Below, piece after piece: positions 18,228 to 26,606 of a stretch of 64,000 bases of DNA. Position numbers and translations under genes: made by a program. Under the pieces are notes generated by a model. The model had not been told where the DNA came from, searched no databases, and saw only the letters and a program-made list of their open reading frames with translations. The stretch covers positions 1,125,001-1,189,000 of the forward strand of contig CANLOU010000001.1 in NCBI GenBank assembly GCA_947492995.1. The letters run 5' to 3'. This DNA comes from an uncultured Litoreibacter sp. (lineage in GTDB: Bacteria > Pseudomonadota > Alphaproteobacteria > Rhodobacterales > Rhodobacteraceae). Positions within the stretch are counted from its first letter, which is position 1. The number at the start of each line of letters is the position of its first letter.

Positions 18228-19118
18228 CTATTCGCTGCCAGCCCCGGCCAGTGCCGACACGGCATCCGCAAACGCCTCGATATAGCTGCTGCCATCCACG
18301 CCATGCGCAAGCGGGGGGAAGACCACGTTGCGCAGTCCAAGCGCGCCGGTCATGTCGAACGCGGCGGCGGATGGCTGCGCTTCCCAAATCAGGACCTGTG
18401 CGCCCTTGTCCTCAATGATGGCGCGCAGGGCGGCAAGCCCGGCCTCATCGGGCGTGGCACCCGCCTCCCATTCCAGCGCCGTCACGGAAAGGCCGTAGCG
18501 GCGGGCCAGATATTCGTACCGGGGGTGGGTGGTGATGATGGCGATGTTGGCAACGCCTGCCAATGCGCCCGCTGTCTCGGCGTCCAGCGCCTCAAGATCC
18601 CTCCGCAACGCGGCCAGCCGGGCGTCGACGTCCTCGGCTGATGCCAAATCACGCGCGGTGATTGCCACCGCAACAGCCTCTGCCTGTGCGATGGCCAACG
18701 CCGGATCAAGCCATGTGTAAGACGCAAGCCCTTCATGGGAATGCTCGCCGCCGTCGCCATGGCTGTGGGTGATGCTTTCCGTTACGATGAACTGGTCTTC
18801 GATGGCGGCGGTGGTGTTGACCAGCTTCGAGCGCGGCAGCGACACGCGGTCAACCCAGGTCGCAAAGCCCGCGCCGTTCAACAAGATCAGGTCGGCGGAC
18901 TGGATCATGCTGATGTCGGCAATGGCGGGTCGCCAAAACGACGGGTCCACCCCTGCGGGAACCGGGAACACCACATCGGCGTCATCGCCCAACAGGCGCT
19001 CCGCAAAATACTGCAACGGGTGGTTTACGGCCACGACGCGGGGTTGCTCCTGCGCCGTTGCGCCAGCCGTGGCAAAAAGGAACAGCCAGACGGCCAGCAA
19101 GTGTTTCAAGACGGGCAT
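18228..19118 (-). CDS. Zn/Mn-family metal ABC transporter substrate-binding protein (ZnuA-like)
   Basis: A 296-residue periplasmic protein with a signal peptide (residues 1-22, ending TAQ). The cluster A-I metal-binding fold is indicated by VVAVNHPLQYFAERL, then a His-rich loop HSHGDGGEHSHEG (about 118-130), then ITTHPRYEYLARRYG and IWEAQPSAAAFD (His and Glu ligands). The loop resembles the zinc-sensing loop of ZnuA. No ABC-3-type permease (ZnuB) is nearby. Instead the operon holds a FtsX-type pair, which is unusual. It is the last gene of the six-gene operon. Confidence 0.85.
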   Translation of the reverse strand: MPVLKHLLAVWLFLFATAGATAQEQPRVVAVNHPLQYFAERLLGDDADVVFPVPAGVDPSFWRPAIADISMIQSADLILLNGAGFATWVDRVSLPRSKLVNTTAAIEDQFIVTESITHSHGDGGEHSHEGLASYTWLDPALAIAQAEAVAVAITARDLASAEDVDARLAALRRDLEALDAETAGALAGVANIAIITTHPRYEYLARRYGLSVTALEWEAGATPDEAGLAALRAIIEDKGAQVLIWEAQPSAAAFDMTGALGLRNVVFPPLAHGVDGSSYIEAFADAVSALAGAGSE

Positions 19119-19123
19119 AACGG

Positions 19124-19459
19124 TCAGCTTTGGCAGTTTCGGGCAATGTCGTCGGGGGTCACGATCCAGTAATTGTCGTGGCTGCCGGTATCGACCTCAA
19201 TCGACAGCCCGCCGGAATGGTCGACGCTGTCAAGCGGCACCGCGACGGTGCCGTCTTCGCCAATGGGCAGGGTCAGCATCAGGGTGTTTTGGCCATCCAG
19301 CACTCTGACGTCGCCCTGCTGCACGGCGTTTCCGTTGGAAAACTTGGCCTCCACCAGCACCGCCTCGCAGTCCACCGATGCGAACACCGTCAGCTGATGG
19401 GCGGCGGCCCCCGATGGGGCAAGCGCGCAGGCGCACGCAAGGGCTATGGCGCGGGTCAC
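19124..19459 (-). CDS. Small periplasmic protein, possibly NikL-like
   Basis: A 111-residue protein with a signal peptide (about 1-20, cut near AAAHQ). After cleavage it would begin with His, a feature of copper- or nickel-handling periplasmic proteins. The mature part is a short beta-rich domain with two cysteines, C29 in DCEAVLVEAKF and one near the C-terminus (ARNCQS). It resembles the small accessory protein of nickel ECF transporters (NikL), though I cannot confirm this. It overlaps the upstream DUF4198 gene by four bases. Confidence 0.6.
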   Translation of the reverse strand: MTRAIALACACALAPSGAAAHQLTVFASVDCEAVLVEAKFSNGNAVQQGDVRVLDGQNTLMLTLPIGEDGTVAVPLDSVDHSGGLSIEVDTGSHDNYWIVTPDDIARNCQS

Positions 19460-20232
19460 TGGCCGGTCCAGTCTTCGAAATGCACCCAGATCACGGCCCC
19501 CAGCTCAACCGCCTTGTCCTCGCCCGAGCCCGCGTCGGTCAGCGTGTAGTCCGCCGTGTTCAGCGCGGCAAAGCCCCACCAGCCATCCGACGGAGGGGCG
19601 TAGGTGAAGACGCCGTTGGCGTCGGCCTTGACGGTCTGGGTAATCATCAGGTCGTCCGGCACGGTGGCGCTTGCGCCCTCATTGAAGAACTCGACCTCAA
19701 CCTCGGCATAGGGGACGGCTTGCCCGTCCAGTTTGACGATGCCTTGGAACACGTTGTGTTCCCACAGGCCGAAGGGTTTTGACAGCGGCACAATTTCGGT
19801 CTTCAGGCCCAGTTCGGTGTCCCATCCCTCGTCGTCGCCGTAGGCGGTGACATAGGTCTTGGTGTAGTGGATGATGAACGCGTCCTCGGCGGGTTCCCAA
19901 TAGGGCTGCGGCTCCATCGCGAAGACGTAGGTGCCGGGGCGGTCCAGCGGGTATTGCAGGGTGTACCCCTGCTCGTCCATAACCGTGCCGTCCTGCAATT
20001 GGCCCAGCAGGTCCGTGGTCGCGCCTTCATGGGTGACCGAGAAGGCCACTGGCGTCTCCAGCGGCATGCCGGCCAGTTCGAACGGGTGCGAGAACGACAT
20101 GGTCAGCCCGACGCTGCGCCCGTCTTCTTGGCTAATCATCGGGTCGTCGGGGATAATCATCCCGTAGTGCGACAGGGCGGGGGTTGCGGCGATGAGGCCG
20201 GCGATGGATGCGGTGATAAGATGACGCGTCAT
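19456..20232 (-). CDS. DUF4198 (NikK-like) periplasmic protein
   Basis: A 258-residue secreted protein; the signal peptide is followed by SHYGMIIPDDPM. It has a beta-sandwich pattern with SFSHPFELAGM, TYVFAMEPQPYWEPAEDAFIIHYTKTYVTAYG and a second Ig-like domain around KLDGQAVPYAEVEVEFFN. This is the DUF4198 layout, known from additional periplasmic components of nickel/cobalt uptake. It has His at the mature N-terminus region and is coupled to the 111-residue protein. Its role in metal binding is inferred from the operon. Confidence 0.78.
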   Translation of the reverse strand: MTRHLITASIAGLIAATPALSHYGMIIPDDPMISQEDGRSVGLTMSFSHPFELAGMPLETPVAFSVTHEGATTDLLGQLQDGTVMDEQGYTLQYPLDRPGTYVFAMEPQPYWEPAEDAFIIHYTKTYVTAYGDDEGWDTELGLKTEIVPLSKPFGLWEHNVFQGIVKLDGQAVPYAEVEVEFFNEGASATVPDDLMITQTVKADANGVFTYAPPSDGWWGFAALNTADYTLTDAGSGEDKAVELGAVIWVHFEDWTGQ

Positions 20233-20247
20233 GAAATCTCCTGCTGG

Positions 20248-21417
20248 TTAGGCGCCAAGCGCGAGCAGCCAGCCCACCCAGCTTTCGGCATTTTGTGAAA
20301 CGATCGCGGCGCCTATGGCGGCGATAGCGGCTGACAGGGATAGTAATGTGATTGTCTCCGCGGACAAGAGCCGCAGGACCATGCCGCGCCGCGCGCCCAG
20401 CTTGACGGCCGTGGCGATTTCGCGGGCGCGCAGGCGGTAGCTCAGGAACACGGCCAGCCCGATGGCGGCCAGCGCCGCCACGGCGATGATGGTGGTGACC
20501 ACGTCCAGCAGCGATTTGATGCGGAAAATGCGGTCGACCAGCCCTTGGATCACGCCTGCGGGCGCGATCAGCTGGCTCGGGTTTTCGCCGTCCAGATACC
20601 GGCCTTTCAGGATGGTGCTGGCGCGGGCGTCGTTGGGCACGACGACCACGGCGGTGGTCGGGAAGTCGTCTTGGCTGCCATGGAAATGGAAGCTGTCGAT
20701 GTTGTCGTCGGTGATGCGCTGGTACTGCACGACGGCGGCGTTGGACACGGAGGCGCTGCCTGCGGCAACCTCGGCGGCGGTGACCACGTCTTCGTGGCCA
20801 TGGCCAATGCCTTGGATGACCCATGCGGTCTTGATGTCGACAAAAACCGCGCCGTCATCGGGGGAGTTGGTCGGGGCCAGAACGCCGACAATGGGCATCT
20901 CCAGCGGGTAGACGCCGTCCAGGTCGAACAGGTTTTCGGGCGAGGACACCAATGTGTCGCCGACCCCTTTGCCCAGCGTCTGGGCAACCTCCGCGCCGAT
21001 GACCGCGTCGCCAAGGATGGACAGGCCCCGCCCGTCGGACACGGTCAGGTCGCGGAAGTCGAAATAATCCAGCGTGGTGCCAACGATCCGGTGCCCGGCG
21101 GTGGAGAACGCCGAATGCAGCGGGATCGGCACGGCCAGCCCGCTGTCCCAGATCGCCTCGACCTCGCGCATCGCAACCGGCTCGGGCCGCTCGTCGGAAA
21201 AGTACAGCGCTGACATCGTCAGATCCAGCTGCGAGCCACGGCTGCCCAGCAGCAGGGGCGTGGCGTCGCCCCGCGCCACAAGGGCGCGCTCGCTGGTCGA
21301 CAGCAGGATCTGGGTGGCAATCGGCACCAACAGGATCAGGGCCGCCACCAGCGTCAGCACAAGGCTGCGCGCCCAGTGGTAGCGCAAATACGCAAAGGCT
21401 AGGTACAGCGCGTTCAT
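20248..21417 (-). CDS. FtsX/MacB-type ABC transporter permease with His-rich periplasmic domain
   Basis: A 389-residue protein. The N-terminal membrane helix (about 18-40) is followed by a large periplasmic domain and three C-terminal helices (from about 305), the topology of the MacB/LolC/FtsX class. The C-terminal block SYRLRAREIATAVKLGARRG is typical. The periplasmic domain has two histidine pairs, HGH at 206-208 (GIGHGHEDV) and HFH at 244-246 (FHFHGSQDDF), suggesting metal contact. It overlaps the ATPase gene by four bases. Importer or exporter direction cannot be read from the sequence. Confidence 0.85.
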   Translation of the reverse strand: MNALYLAFAYLRYHWARSLVLTLVAALILLVPIATQILLSTSERALVARGDATPLLLGSRGSQLDLTMSALYFSDERPEPVAMREVEAIWDSGLAVPIPLHSAFSTAGHRIVGTTLDYFDFRDLTVSDGRGLSILGDAVIGAEVAQTLGKGVGDTLVSSPENLFDLDGVYPLEMPIVGVLAPTNSPDDGAVFVDIKTAWVIQGIGHGHEDVVTAAEVAAGSASVSNAAVVQYQRITDDNIDSFHFHGSQDDFPTTAVVVVPNDARASTILKGRYLDGENPSQLIAPAGVIQGLVDRIFRIKSLLDVVTTIIAVAALAAIGLAVFLSYRLRAREIATAVKLGARRGMVLRLLSAETITLLSLSAAIAAIGAAIVSQNAESWVGWLLALGA

Positions 21418-22082
21418 GCGTCAGCCCCTTGGCGGAACTGCGCAAAATCCAGCACCCGCTCAAAGCGGGGCAGCAGCTCGTGGTCATGGGTGACGGCCAG
21501 AACGGCGGCGCCCGCCTCGCTTGCTTGCTCAAACAGCAGGTCAAGGATGCGGGCCTTGCTTTCGGGGTCAAGGTTGCCGGTCGCCTCGTCCGACAGGATC
21601 AGCTTGGGCTGGGTCACAAGGGCACGGCAAATGGCCACGCGCTGCTGTTCGCCTTGGCTCAGGGCGGTGGGGTGGCGGTCCAGCTTGTCGCCGATGCCGC
21701 AGGCGGCGGCCAGCGCCTCGGCGCGGTCGCGGGCCTCGGCGTTCAGGGTCAGGGCGGGGGTGATGCGGTAAGGGTAAAGGATGTTCTGGCGGGCCGATAG
21801 GTAGTCCAGAAGCGCGAAATCCTGAAACACGAAGCCGATGGTGCTGGCGCGGAACCGCCGCCGCTGCACATCCGACAAACTCGCCACGTCCGTGCCGGCC
21901 ACGTCGATGCGGCCGGCCTCCGGTGTCAGGATGCCCGCGATCAGGTTCAGCAGGGTGGTCTTGCCGCTGCCGCTTGGCCCGACAATGGCCACCCGTTCAT
22001 GGTCGCCCAGCGTGAACGCGGGCACATGCAGCCGGAAGCTGGTCGCGCTGTAGCGAAACGAAAGGTTCTCAACAGAAATCAT
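21414..22082 (-). CDS. ABC transporter ATP-binding protein (LolD/MacB type)
   Basis: A 222-residue ATPase. Walker A is GPSGSGKTT, the Q-loop is FVFQDFALLDY, the signature is LSQGEQQR and Walker B is LILSDEAT. The last is the D-E-A-T variant common in LolD/MacB partners. A longer upstream frame exists, but ATG at 22082 begins the normal MISVENLSFRY start and overlaps the previous gene by one base. It pairs with the FtsX-type permease at 20248. Confidence 0.9.
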   Translation of the reverse strand: MISVENLSFRYSATSFRLHVPAFTLGDHERVAIVGPSGSGKTTLLNLIAGILTPEAGRIDVAGTDVASLSDVQRRRFRASTIGFVFQDFALLDYLSARQNILYPYRITPALTLNAEARDRAEALAAACGIGDKLDRHPTALSQGEQQRVAICRALVTQPKLILSDEATGNLDPESKARILDLLFEQASEAGAAVLAVTHDHELLPRFERVLDFAQFRQGADA

Positions 22083-22660
22083 CAGTTGGTCTGCGGCGCC
22101 GGAAAGGTCTCCCCCGCCTCGTCTCGGTTGACGTCCAGCAGGGTGAAGTCGGTGATCCGCCACGCGCCTTGAACGGGCGCGACCAGAAGGTCGGCGCTGT
22201 AGGTGTTGCCGCGCACATGCAAGTGCTCGGCATGGCCGACGGTGCCCACGACCTGCCACGAGGCATCAATCGCCAGCGCCGCGCCGTCGCGGGTCACCTG
22301 CGTGTTGAGAAGTTTGATCTCGTGGATGGTCTGGTCCGCTTCCTCCAGCCCGCCGCCTGCCATGGCGCCAACGCGCTCAAGGTAAAGGTATTCCAGCGCG
22401 TCCCCGTCCGTGACGCTGGCGAGGGTGTCATAGATGGCGTCTTCTTCCGTCAGGCCGAAGGCGTCGTAGACCACCAGCAAAAGGGCGGGCGTCAGGCGCC
22501 AGAATTCGACGCGGGCCTCTTCGATTGTCATCGGCTCAAGGCCGGGGGCCGCAAAGGCGTCGGTCTCGGAAATCCTGTCTGGAGATGGCCAAAGAAACAG
22601 CGCCGACACGGCGACGGCGCCCACAAGGGCAAGACCGGCAAGCAAAGGTATTCGGTTCAT
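22082..22660 (-). CDS. Uncharacterised membrane-anchored protein of the metal operon
   Basis: A protein of about 192 residues with one N-terminal hydrophobic helix (residues 5-23) and a soluble, probably periplasmic domain. I do not recognise the family. A histidine group near TVGHAEHLHVRGN (H143, H146, H148) echoes the His motifs in the permease and binding protein, and suggests metal contact. It is the first gene of the six-gene operon. An in-frame TTG at 22684 gives an eight-residue longer form, but neither start has a strong ribosome site. Confidence 0.6.
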   Translation of the reverse strand: MNRIPLLAGLALVGAVAVSALFLWPSPDRISETDAFAAPGLEPMTIEEARVEFWRLTPALLLVVYDAFGLTEEDAIYDTLASVTDGDALEYLYLERVGAMAGGGLEEADQTIHEIKLLNTQVTRDGAALAIDASWQVVGTVGHAEHLHVRGNTYSADLLVAPVQGAWRITDFTLLDVNRDEAGETFPAPQTN

Positions 22661-22839
22661 CGGCACTGCCGTATCCACAAGCAAGAGTTACAACACGCGC
22701 CAACTTGTTACAGACAGGCAGGGGCCGCAAGGGCGCGGGGGCGTCACCTTGTGGTGATGTTGGCCGCCTTGCTCCGATAGCACCGCCGGGGCGCTGTCTT
22801 CAAACGCAATTTAACGAAAGTTGTGACGGTGCTCAGCGC

Positions 22840-23358
22840 CTAGACCATGCCCCTTGCGGGGCGGTTGTGGGCAATGTTGAAGATCATCCCGTCCAGCAGT
22901 TCCGCCAGGTCTGGCCGCGCCGCAGGCCCGTTCGACAGGCACACCACTTGGATCACCCCGTCGGGGCGCACACAGAACACGGCGGGTTCGGCAAAGCGAC
23001 GGTCGGTTTCCTCCGGCGATAACGGGTCCGAGATATACACGCCCAGGGCCAGCATCTGCTCTTCGCGCATGTCGTAGCCGATGTCGAAGCTCCAGCCGAA
23101 CTCCGCGACATCCGCCTGCGCTTTTTCCTCCGGGTCGGCTGACACGACGACAATGTCGAAACCGGCCTCCTCCCACGCGGGCAGCATGCCTTCCAAGCCG
23201 TTGAGGTAGCGCTTGCACCGGCCACAATGTTTGCCGCGATAAACAACAAACAAGGTGTGCCGGTCGCGCGCGCCGCCAACGCTCAAAACACCTCCGCCAA
23301 GCTTGGGAAAGGTTAACTCTGGCAGCAAGCCACCGGCGTCGGGTTTGGTTGGTGTCAT
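22840..23358 (-). CDS. Peroxiredoxin-like (AhpC/TSA, thioredoxin-fold) protein
   Basis: A 172-residue cytoplasmic protein with a thioredoxin-fold start LFVVYRGKHCGRCKRYL. The redox motif is C45-GR-C48, not the usual peroxiredoxin T-x-x-C. Downstream VVSADPEEKAQADVAEFG and AVFCVRPDGVIQVVCLS match the redoxin layout. It may reduce peroxides or disulphides. It sits between the metal operon and the alginate operon, on the same strand as both but with gaps of 179 and 70 bases, so probably independent. Confidence 0.75.
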   Translation of the reverse strand: MTPTKPDAGGLLPELTFPKLGGGVLSVGGARDRHTLFVVYRGKHCGRCKRYLNGLEGMLPAWEEAGFDIVVVSADPEEKAQADVAEFGWSFDIGYDMREEQMLALGVYISDPLSPEETDRRFAEPAVFCVRPDGVIQVVCLSNGPAARPDLAELLDGMIFNIAHNRPARGMV

Positions 23359-23384
23359 TGGACCCTCTCAATTCATGCGCATGG

Positions 23385-23415
23385 AATACATATCAAATAC
23401 ACCTGAAATACATAT
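23385..23415. repeat. Two direct AATACATAT repeats upstream of the peroxiredoxin-like gene
   Basis: AATACATAT occurs at 23385-23393 and 23407-23415, 22 bases apart (about two helical turns). It lies in the AT-rich gap between the SDR stop and the peroxiredoxin-like start, where that gene's promoter should be. A regulator-binding site is possible; no known motif was recognised. Confidence 0.45.
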
Positions 23416-23428
23416 TTGCGAAATCGGC

Positions 23429-24172
23429 TTAGCTGAACAGCATGCCGCCGTTAATATCTACGTTGACACCTGTCAGGAACGCGGACTGATCGGTCGCCAG
23501 ATAGGCCACCAGATTGGCCACATCCACTGGCAGACCTTCGCGCTTCAGGGGCGTGTTGCCAGCCACGATTTTGCGCACTTCGTCCTTGGTGAAGTTGTTG
23601 TGGAAGTCGGTGTCGATCATCCCCGGGCAGATCGCGTTTACCCTGATGTCAGGCCCAAATTCCTTTGCCAATCCACGGGTTAGCGTCATCACCGCCCCTT
23701 TGGAGGCCGCATAGGCTGCCGCCCCCGGCCCGCCGCCGTCACGACCCGCCTGCGAGGCCAGATTGATGATCGCGCCCGACGTCATGTGCTGCGCTGCGGC
23801 CTTCACCAGCAAGAAGGTCGAGGTCAGGTTCAGGTCCATCACATTGTTCCAATGCTCCAGCGACATCTCCTTTATCGGCACCCGCTTAATCAGCCCGCCC
23901 GCGTTGTTAACCAGCACGTGTATGCCGCCCAATTCCGACGCCGCCCGGTCAACCAGCGCGTTCACCTCCGCCTCGCTCGTCAGGTCGCCCTGCATCGCGA
24001 AGGCTTTGCCGCCCATCGCTTCGATCTCTTTGACCGCGCTGTCGGCCCCGTCCGAGGACGAGTGGTAGTTGATCGCGACATTTGCGCCTTCTTCGGCCAG
24101 GCGCATCACGCAGGCCCGTCCAATGTCACGTCCGCCACCGGTTACAATCGCGGTTTTTCCTTTAAGCATCAT
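23429..24172 (-). CDS. SDR oxidoreductase, probable 4-deoxy-5-hexoseulose-uronate (DEH) reductase
   Basis: A 247-residue short-chain dehydrogenase. It has [10 protein letters not shown] for the nucleotide, NNAG, the catalytic Ser in NLASQAG and YAASKGA (Tyr-x3-Lys). Position in the operon matches the Agrobacterium locus, where a PL15 lyase (Atu3025) is followed by a DEH reductase (Atu3026). DEH is the unsaturated monomer from alginate; reduction yields 2-keto-3-deoxygluconate for KdgK. The start is set at ATG 24172 behind AGGATAAG. An alternative is a general sugar dehydrogenase. Confidence 0.78.
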   Translation of the reverse strand: MMLKGKTAIVTGGGRDIGRACVMRLAEEGANVAINYHSSSDGADSAVKEIEAMGGKAFAMQGDLTSEAEVNALVDRAASELGGIHVLVNNAGGLIKRVPIKEMSLEHWNNVMDLNLTSTFLLVKAAAQHMTSGAIINLASQAGRDGGGPGAAAYAASKGAVMTLTRGLAKEFGPDIRVNAICPGMIDTDFHNNFTKDEVRKIVAGNTPLKREGLPVDVANLVAYLATDQSAFLTGVNVDINGGMLFS

Positions 24173-24193
24173 GGTCTTATCCTTCATCTTATT

Positions 24194-26527
24194 TTATCGC
24201 CCAACGTCAAATGTCTTGGGCACGGTGACTTTGAAACTGCGTTCCTCTGCGTCTGTAAAATACAGATCGCAGTCATATCCTTGGTCGTCGAGGAAACTGA
24301 AAACCCGCTTTGGTGCGTCCATCGCGTAGGGCACCAGCAGCGTCGCAATGCGGTGCCGCGTGGCCTTTGGAAACTTGGCATGCAGGCAGGTGCTGACCGG
24401 CAAACCCTCGTATTCAGACGGGTCCACATCCGGGAATCCGGTCTCTTGCGTTAACTGTCCTGCGCCCGCCTCGGACCACAAAAACTGGCCGTAAAACCCG
24501 GCCTTTTCGCCCGTATAGCGGAATGTCGTGCCACCCAGTTTCATCGGCGCGTTCGCGTGCAGCAGCCAGTCAATATCCACCGGCTCATCCGCGTCCACCG
24601 CGTCTACGATCACAAAGTAACTATCGTTAACGAAATAGACGTCCCGCAACGCCTGCGTGACGCTTGGCGTTAACGATTTGTAGGCCTGCGTGGCGTCGCC
24701 CTGCATGAAGATATGGTCGCCCCGATCCTCGGCCACCAGCAGCTTGCCGGTCGACTTCATCGCCGCCGCTTTGTCCTTGCCCGCGTATTGCCCGCTCCCA
24801 TCAATCAAGATCGCATTCTTGGACCGCGTCTGCCGCCGCCAATTCTGGTGCATCGTGGAATTGAAAGCCACGTAATGCCCTGATTGAATTGCTAAATCTT
24901 CGCCAAACCCGGACAAACAAAACGCGTTCTGGTCGCCGTGGCTATGGCTGACCGACCCAAAGGGCGACGATTTGAAAACAAACTGAATATGCTCTTTCGG
25001 GTTGTCCATCTTGTGCTGAATCGCGGCCCATCCAACACCCTTGAACCACCGCAGTTTCGGCAGCTTGGAAGGCGAGGTCGCCTCCACAATTCCGAAATCA
25101 TGTTGGTAAACCATCTCGTCAAAATTGAAGTCCCACCAACCCCAATTGTAGAACTCCATTTCGGTGCCTTGGTCGTTGCGCTTCACCTCGTCGTAATACC
25201 AGGTATAGGCCCCGTTCCCCGTCACGCCCGCATATTGGCGCAGGTTGTAGCCGATCTTCAGACAGGGCAAATCGCCCATGGTGCTGTCATCGCCAAAGGT
25301 CCCGCGCCGCGTGTCAGGCGCCTTGGTGTAAAGCGGGAAATCACCGGTCGCCTGAAAGAACGGGCGTTCATAAAGGTTAATGCCGGAGAAGCTCTTGAGC
25401 ATGTTCGCCGCATCAATCAGATAGGCCATTCCGGTCATCCAATAATGCGGCCCCTCGGCCCAACCGCCATCAGTGTCACCCCACGGCGAATAGACCGTGG
25501 ACAGGAACTCAACCGAGTAATCCAGCCACTCCCGCGCCTCCGGTTCTTCGTCCAGCATCGCGATGCTGGACGGGATCAAAACCGCCGACACCGCGCGCAC
25601 AGCGTGGCTGTCAAACGGGAACAAGTGGATGTTGGCATGTTTGATAATATGGTCCGCCGTTTCGCGGGTTCGGGCCAGCAAGGCGCTGCGCACTGTCGCC
25701 GCTTCCTCGTCGGACAATTGGTCATGCAGCCAGTCATAGCCCCACGCCAAAGCAAGGTTAACGCGGAAGGCCCATTCGTCGGTATAGCTGCGCGATGTGG
25801 TCCCTGCGGGGTTCCATGATGCGGCTGCCATCAGCCATTCCTTCGCCCGCGCGACCATCGCGTCATCACCGGCAATCTTGCCGCCGATCGCCAGGTGCCG
25901 GATCGCATAAAGCAGCTCCTGACAGGCGATATATGTCGCCCGCCAGATCGGCGCGGTGCGCTGATGTCCGGGGTACCCTGCGGGTTCCTCCATGATCTCG
26001 CGGTCCATCCATGGGGCCACGGATTTGTCGAAAAACACGTCCCACGCGCAATGCGCGGGATCCTTGGCGATGTCCTTCTTGAAGGCGGTCAATTGCTTGG
26101 AATTCAGCCACAGCCGGGGGTGGGTCATATCTGCTTTGGCGTAGCGATCCAGCCGCGACGGCAAAGGCGCCTCTGTCGCGTTTTCTAGTATAGAAAACGA
26201 ACGGGTGTCGCTCCAATCTGATGCCACGGCGTCCCCCTCCCACACGGCGTAGCGCCAGTGGTAGGTCCCCGCGGGGAACGCGGTATGGGGGGTGAAAAAG
26301 TTAAGCTCTAGTCCGGTGAATTCATGCCGGTTCCCCGCAGGGAACTCCGCATCTGGCGACAGCTGCACCACATATTGCGCCTCGTCTTCGATGACGGGCA
26401 ACCACGTGAATCTGGGAGGGGTCTCAACCAGTTTTTCACCTTCGGCCGGTGCATATTGAATGTTAAGACGTCCGGCCCTTGGCTGGTCCAGTGGGACAAG
26501 TGCAGCGGATGTTTTGGCGGACGGCAT
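24194..26527 (-). CDS. PL15-type exo-oligoalginate lyase (heparinase II/III-like, DUF4962)
   Basis: A 777-residue protein. Its N-terminal beta domain (about 1-120) is followed by an alpha/alpha-toroid with DUF4962 and a C-terminal heparinase II/III-like beta-sandwich (FGSVSHSHGDQNAF). Residues I remember as the active site of Agrobacterium Atu3025 (Arg199, His311, Tyr365, His531) have counterparts at R196 (TAPIWRATY), H308 (DSHAV), Y362 (EGPHYW) and H528, all at an offset of three. No signal peptide is seen, which fits cytoplasmic cleavage of imported oligomers to monouronates. The start at 26527 follows AAGGA. Confidence 0.88.
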   Translation of the reverse strand: MPSAKTSAALVPLDQPRAGRLNIQYAPAEGEKLVETPPRFTWLPVIEDEAQYVVQLSPDAEFPAGNRHEFTGLELNFFTPHTAFPAGTYHWRYAVWEGDAVASDWSDTRSFSILENATEAPLPSRLDRYAKADMTHPRLWLNSKQLTAFKKDIAKDPAHCAWDVFFDKSVAPWMDREIMEEPAGYPGHQRTAPIWRATYIACQELLYAIRHLAIGGKIAGDDAMVARAKEWLMAAASWNPAGTTSRSYTDEWAFRVNLALAWGYDWLHDQLSDEEAATVRSALLARTRETADHIIKHANIHLFPFDSHAVRAVSAVLIPSSIAMLDEEPEAREWLDYSVEFLSTVYSPWGDTDGGWAEGPHYWMTGMAYLIDAANMLKSFSGINLYERPFFQATGDFPLYTKAPDTRRGTFGDDSTMGDLPCLKIGYNLRQYAGVTGNGAYTWYYDEVKRNDQGTEMEFYNWGWWDFNFDEMVYQHDFGIVEATSPSKLPKLRWFKGVGWAAIQHKMDNPKEHIQFVFKSSPFGSVSHSHGDQNAFCLSGFGEDLAIQSGHYVAFNSTMHQNWRRQTRSKNAILIDGSGQYAGKDKAAAMKSTGKLLVAEDRGDHIFMQGDATQAYKSLTPSVTQALRDVYFVNDSYFVIVDAVDADEPVDIDWLLHANAPMKLGGTTFRYTGEKAGFYGQFLWSEAGAGQLTQETGFPDVDPSEYEGLPVSTCLHAKFPKATRHRIATLLVPYAMDAPKRVFSFLDDQGYDCDLYFTDAEERSFKVTVPKTFDVGR

Positions 26528-26606
26528 GGTGATGTTTTCCTTAGAGGGTGGCGAGATAGAAAGGGGCGCAGCAAAGCCTGCCGCGCCCCCTCCAGGGAGA
26601 TTGGAT

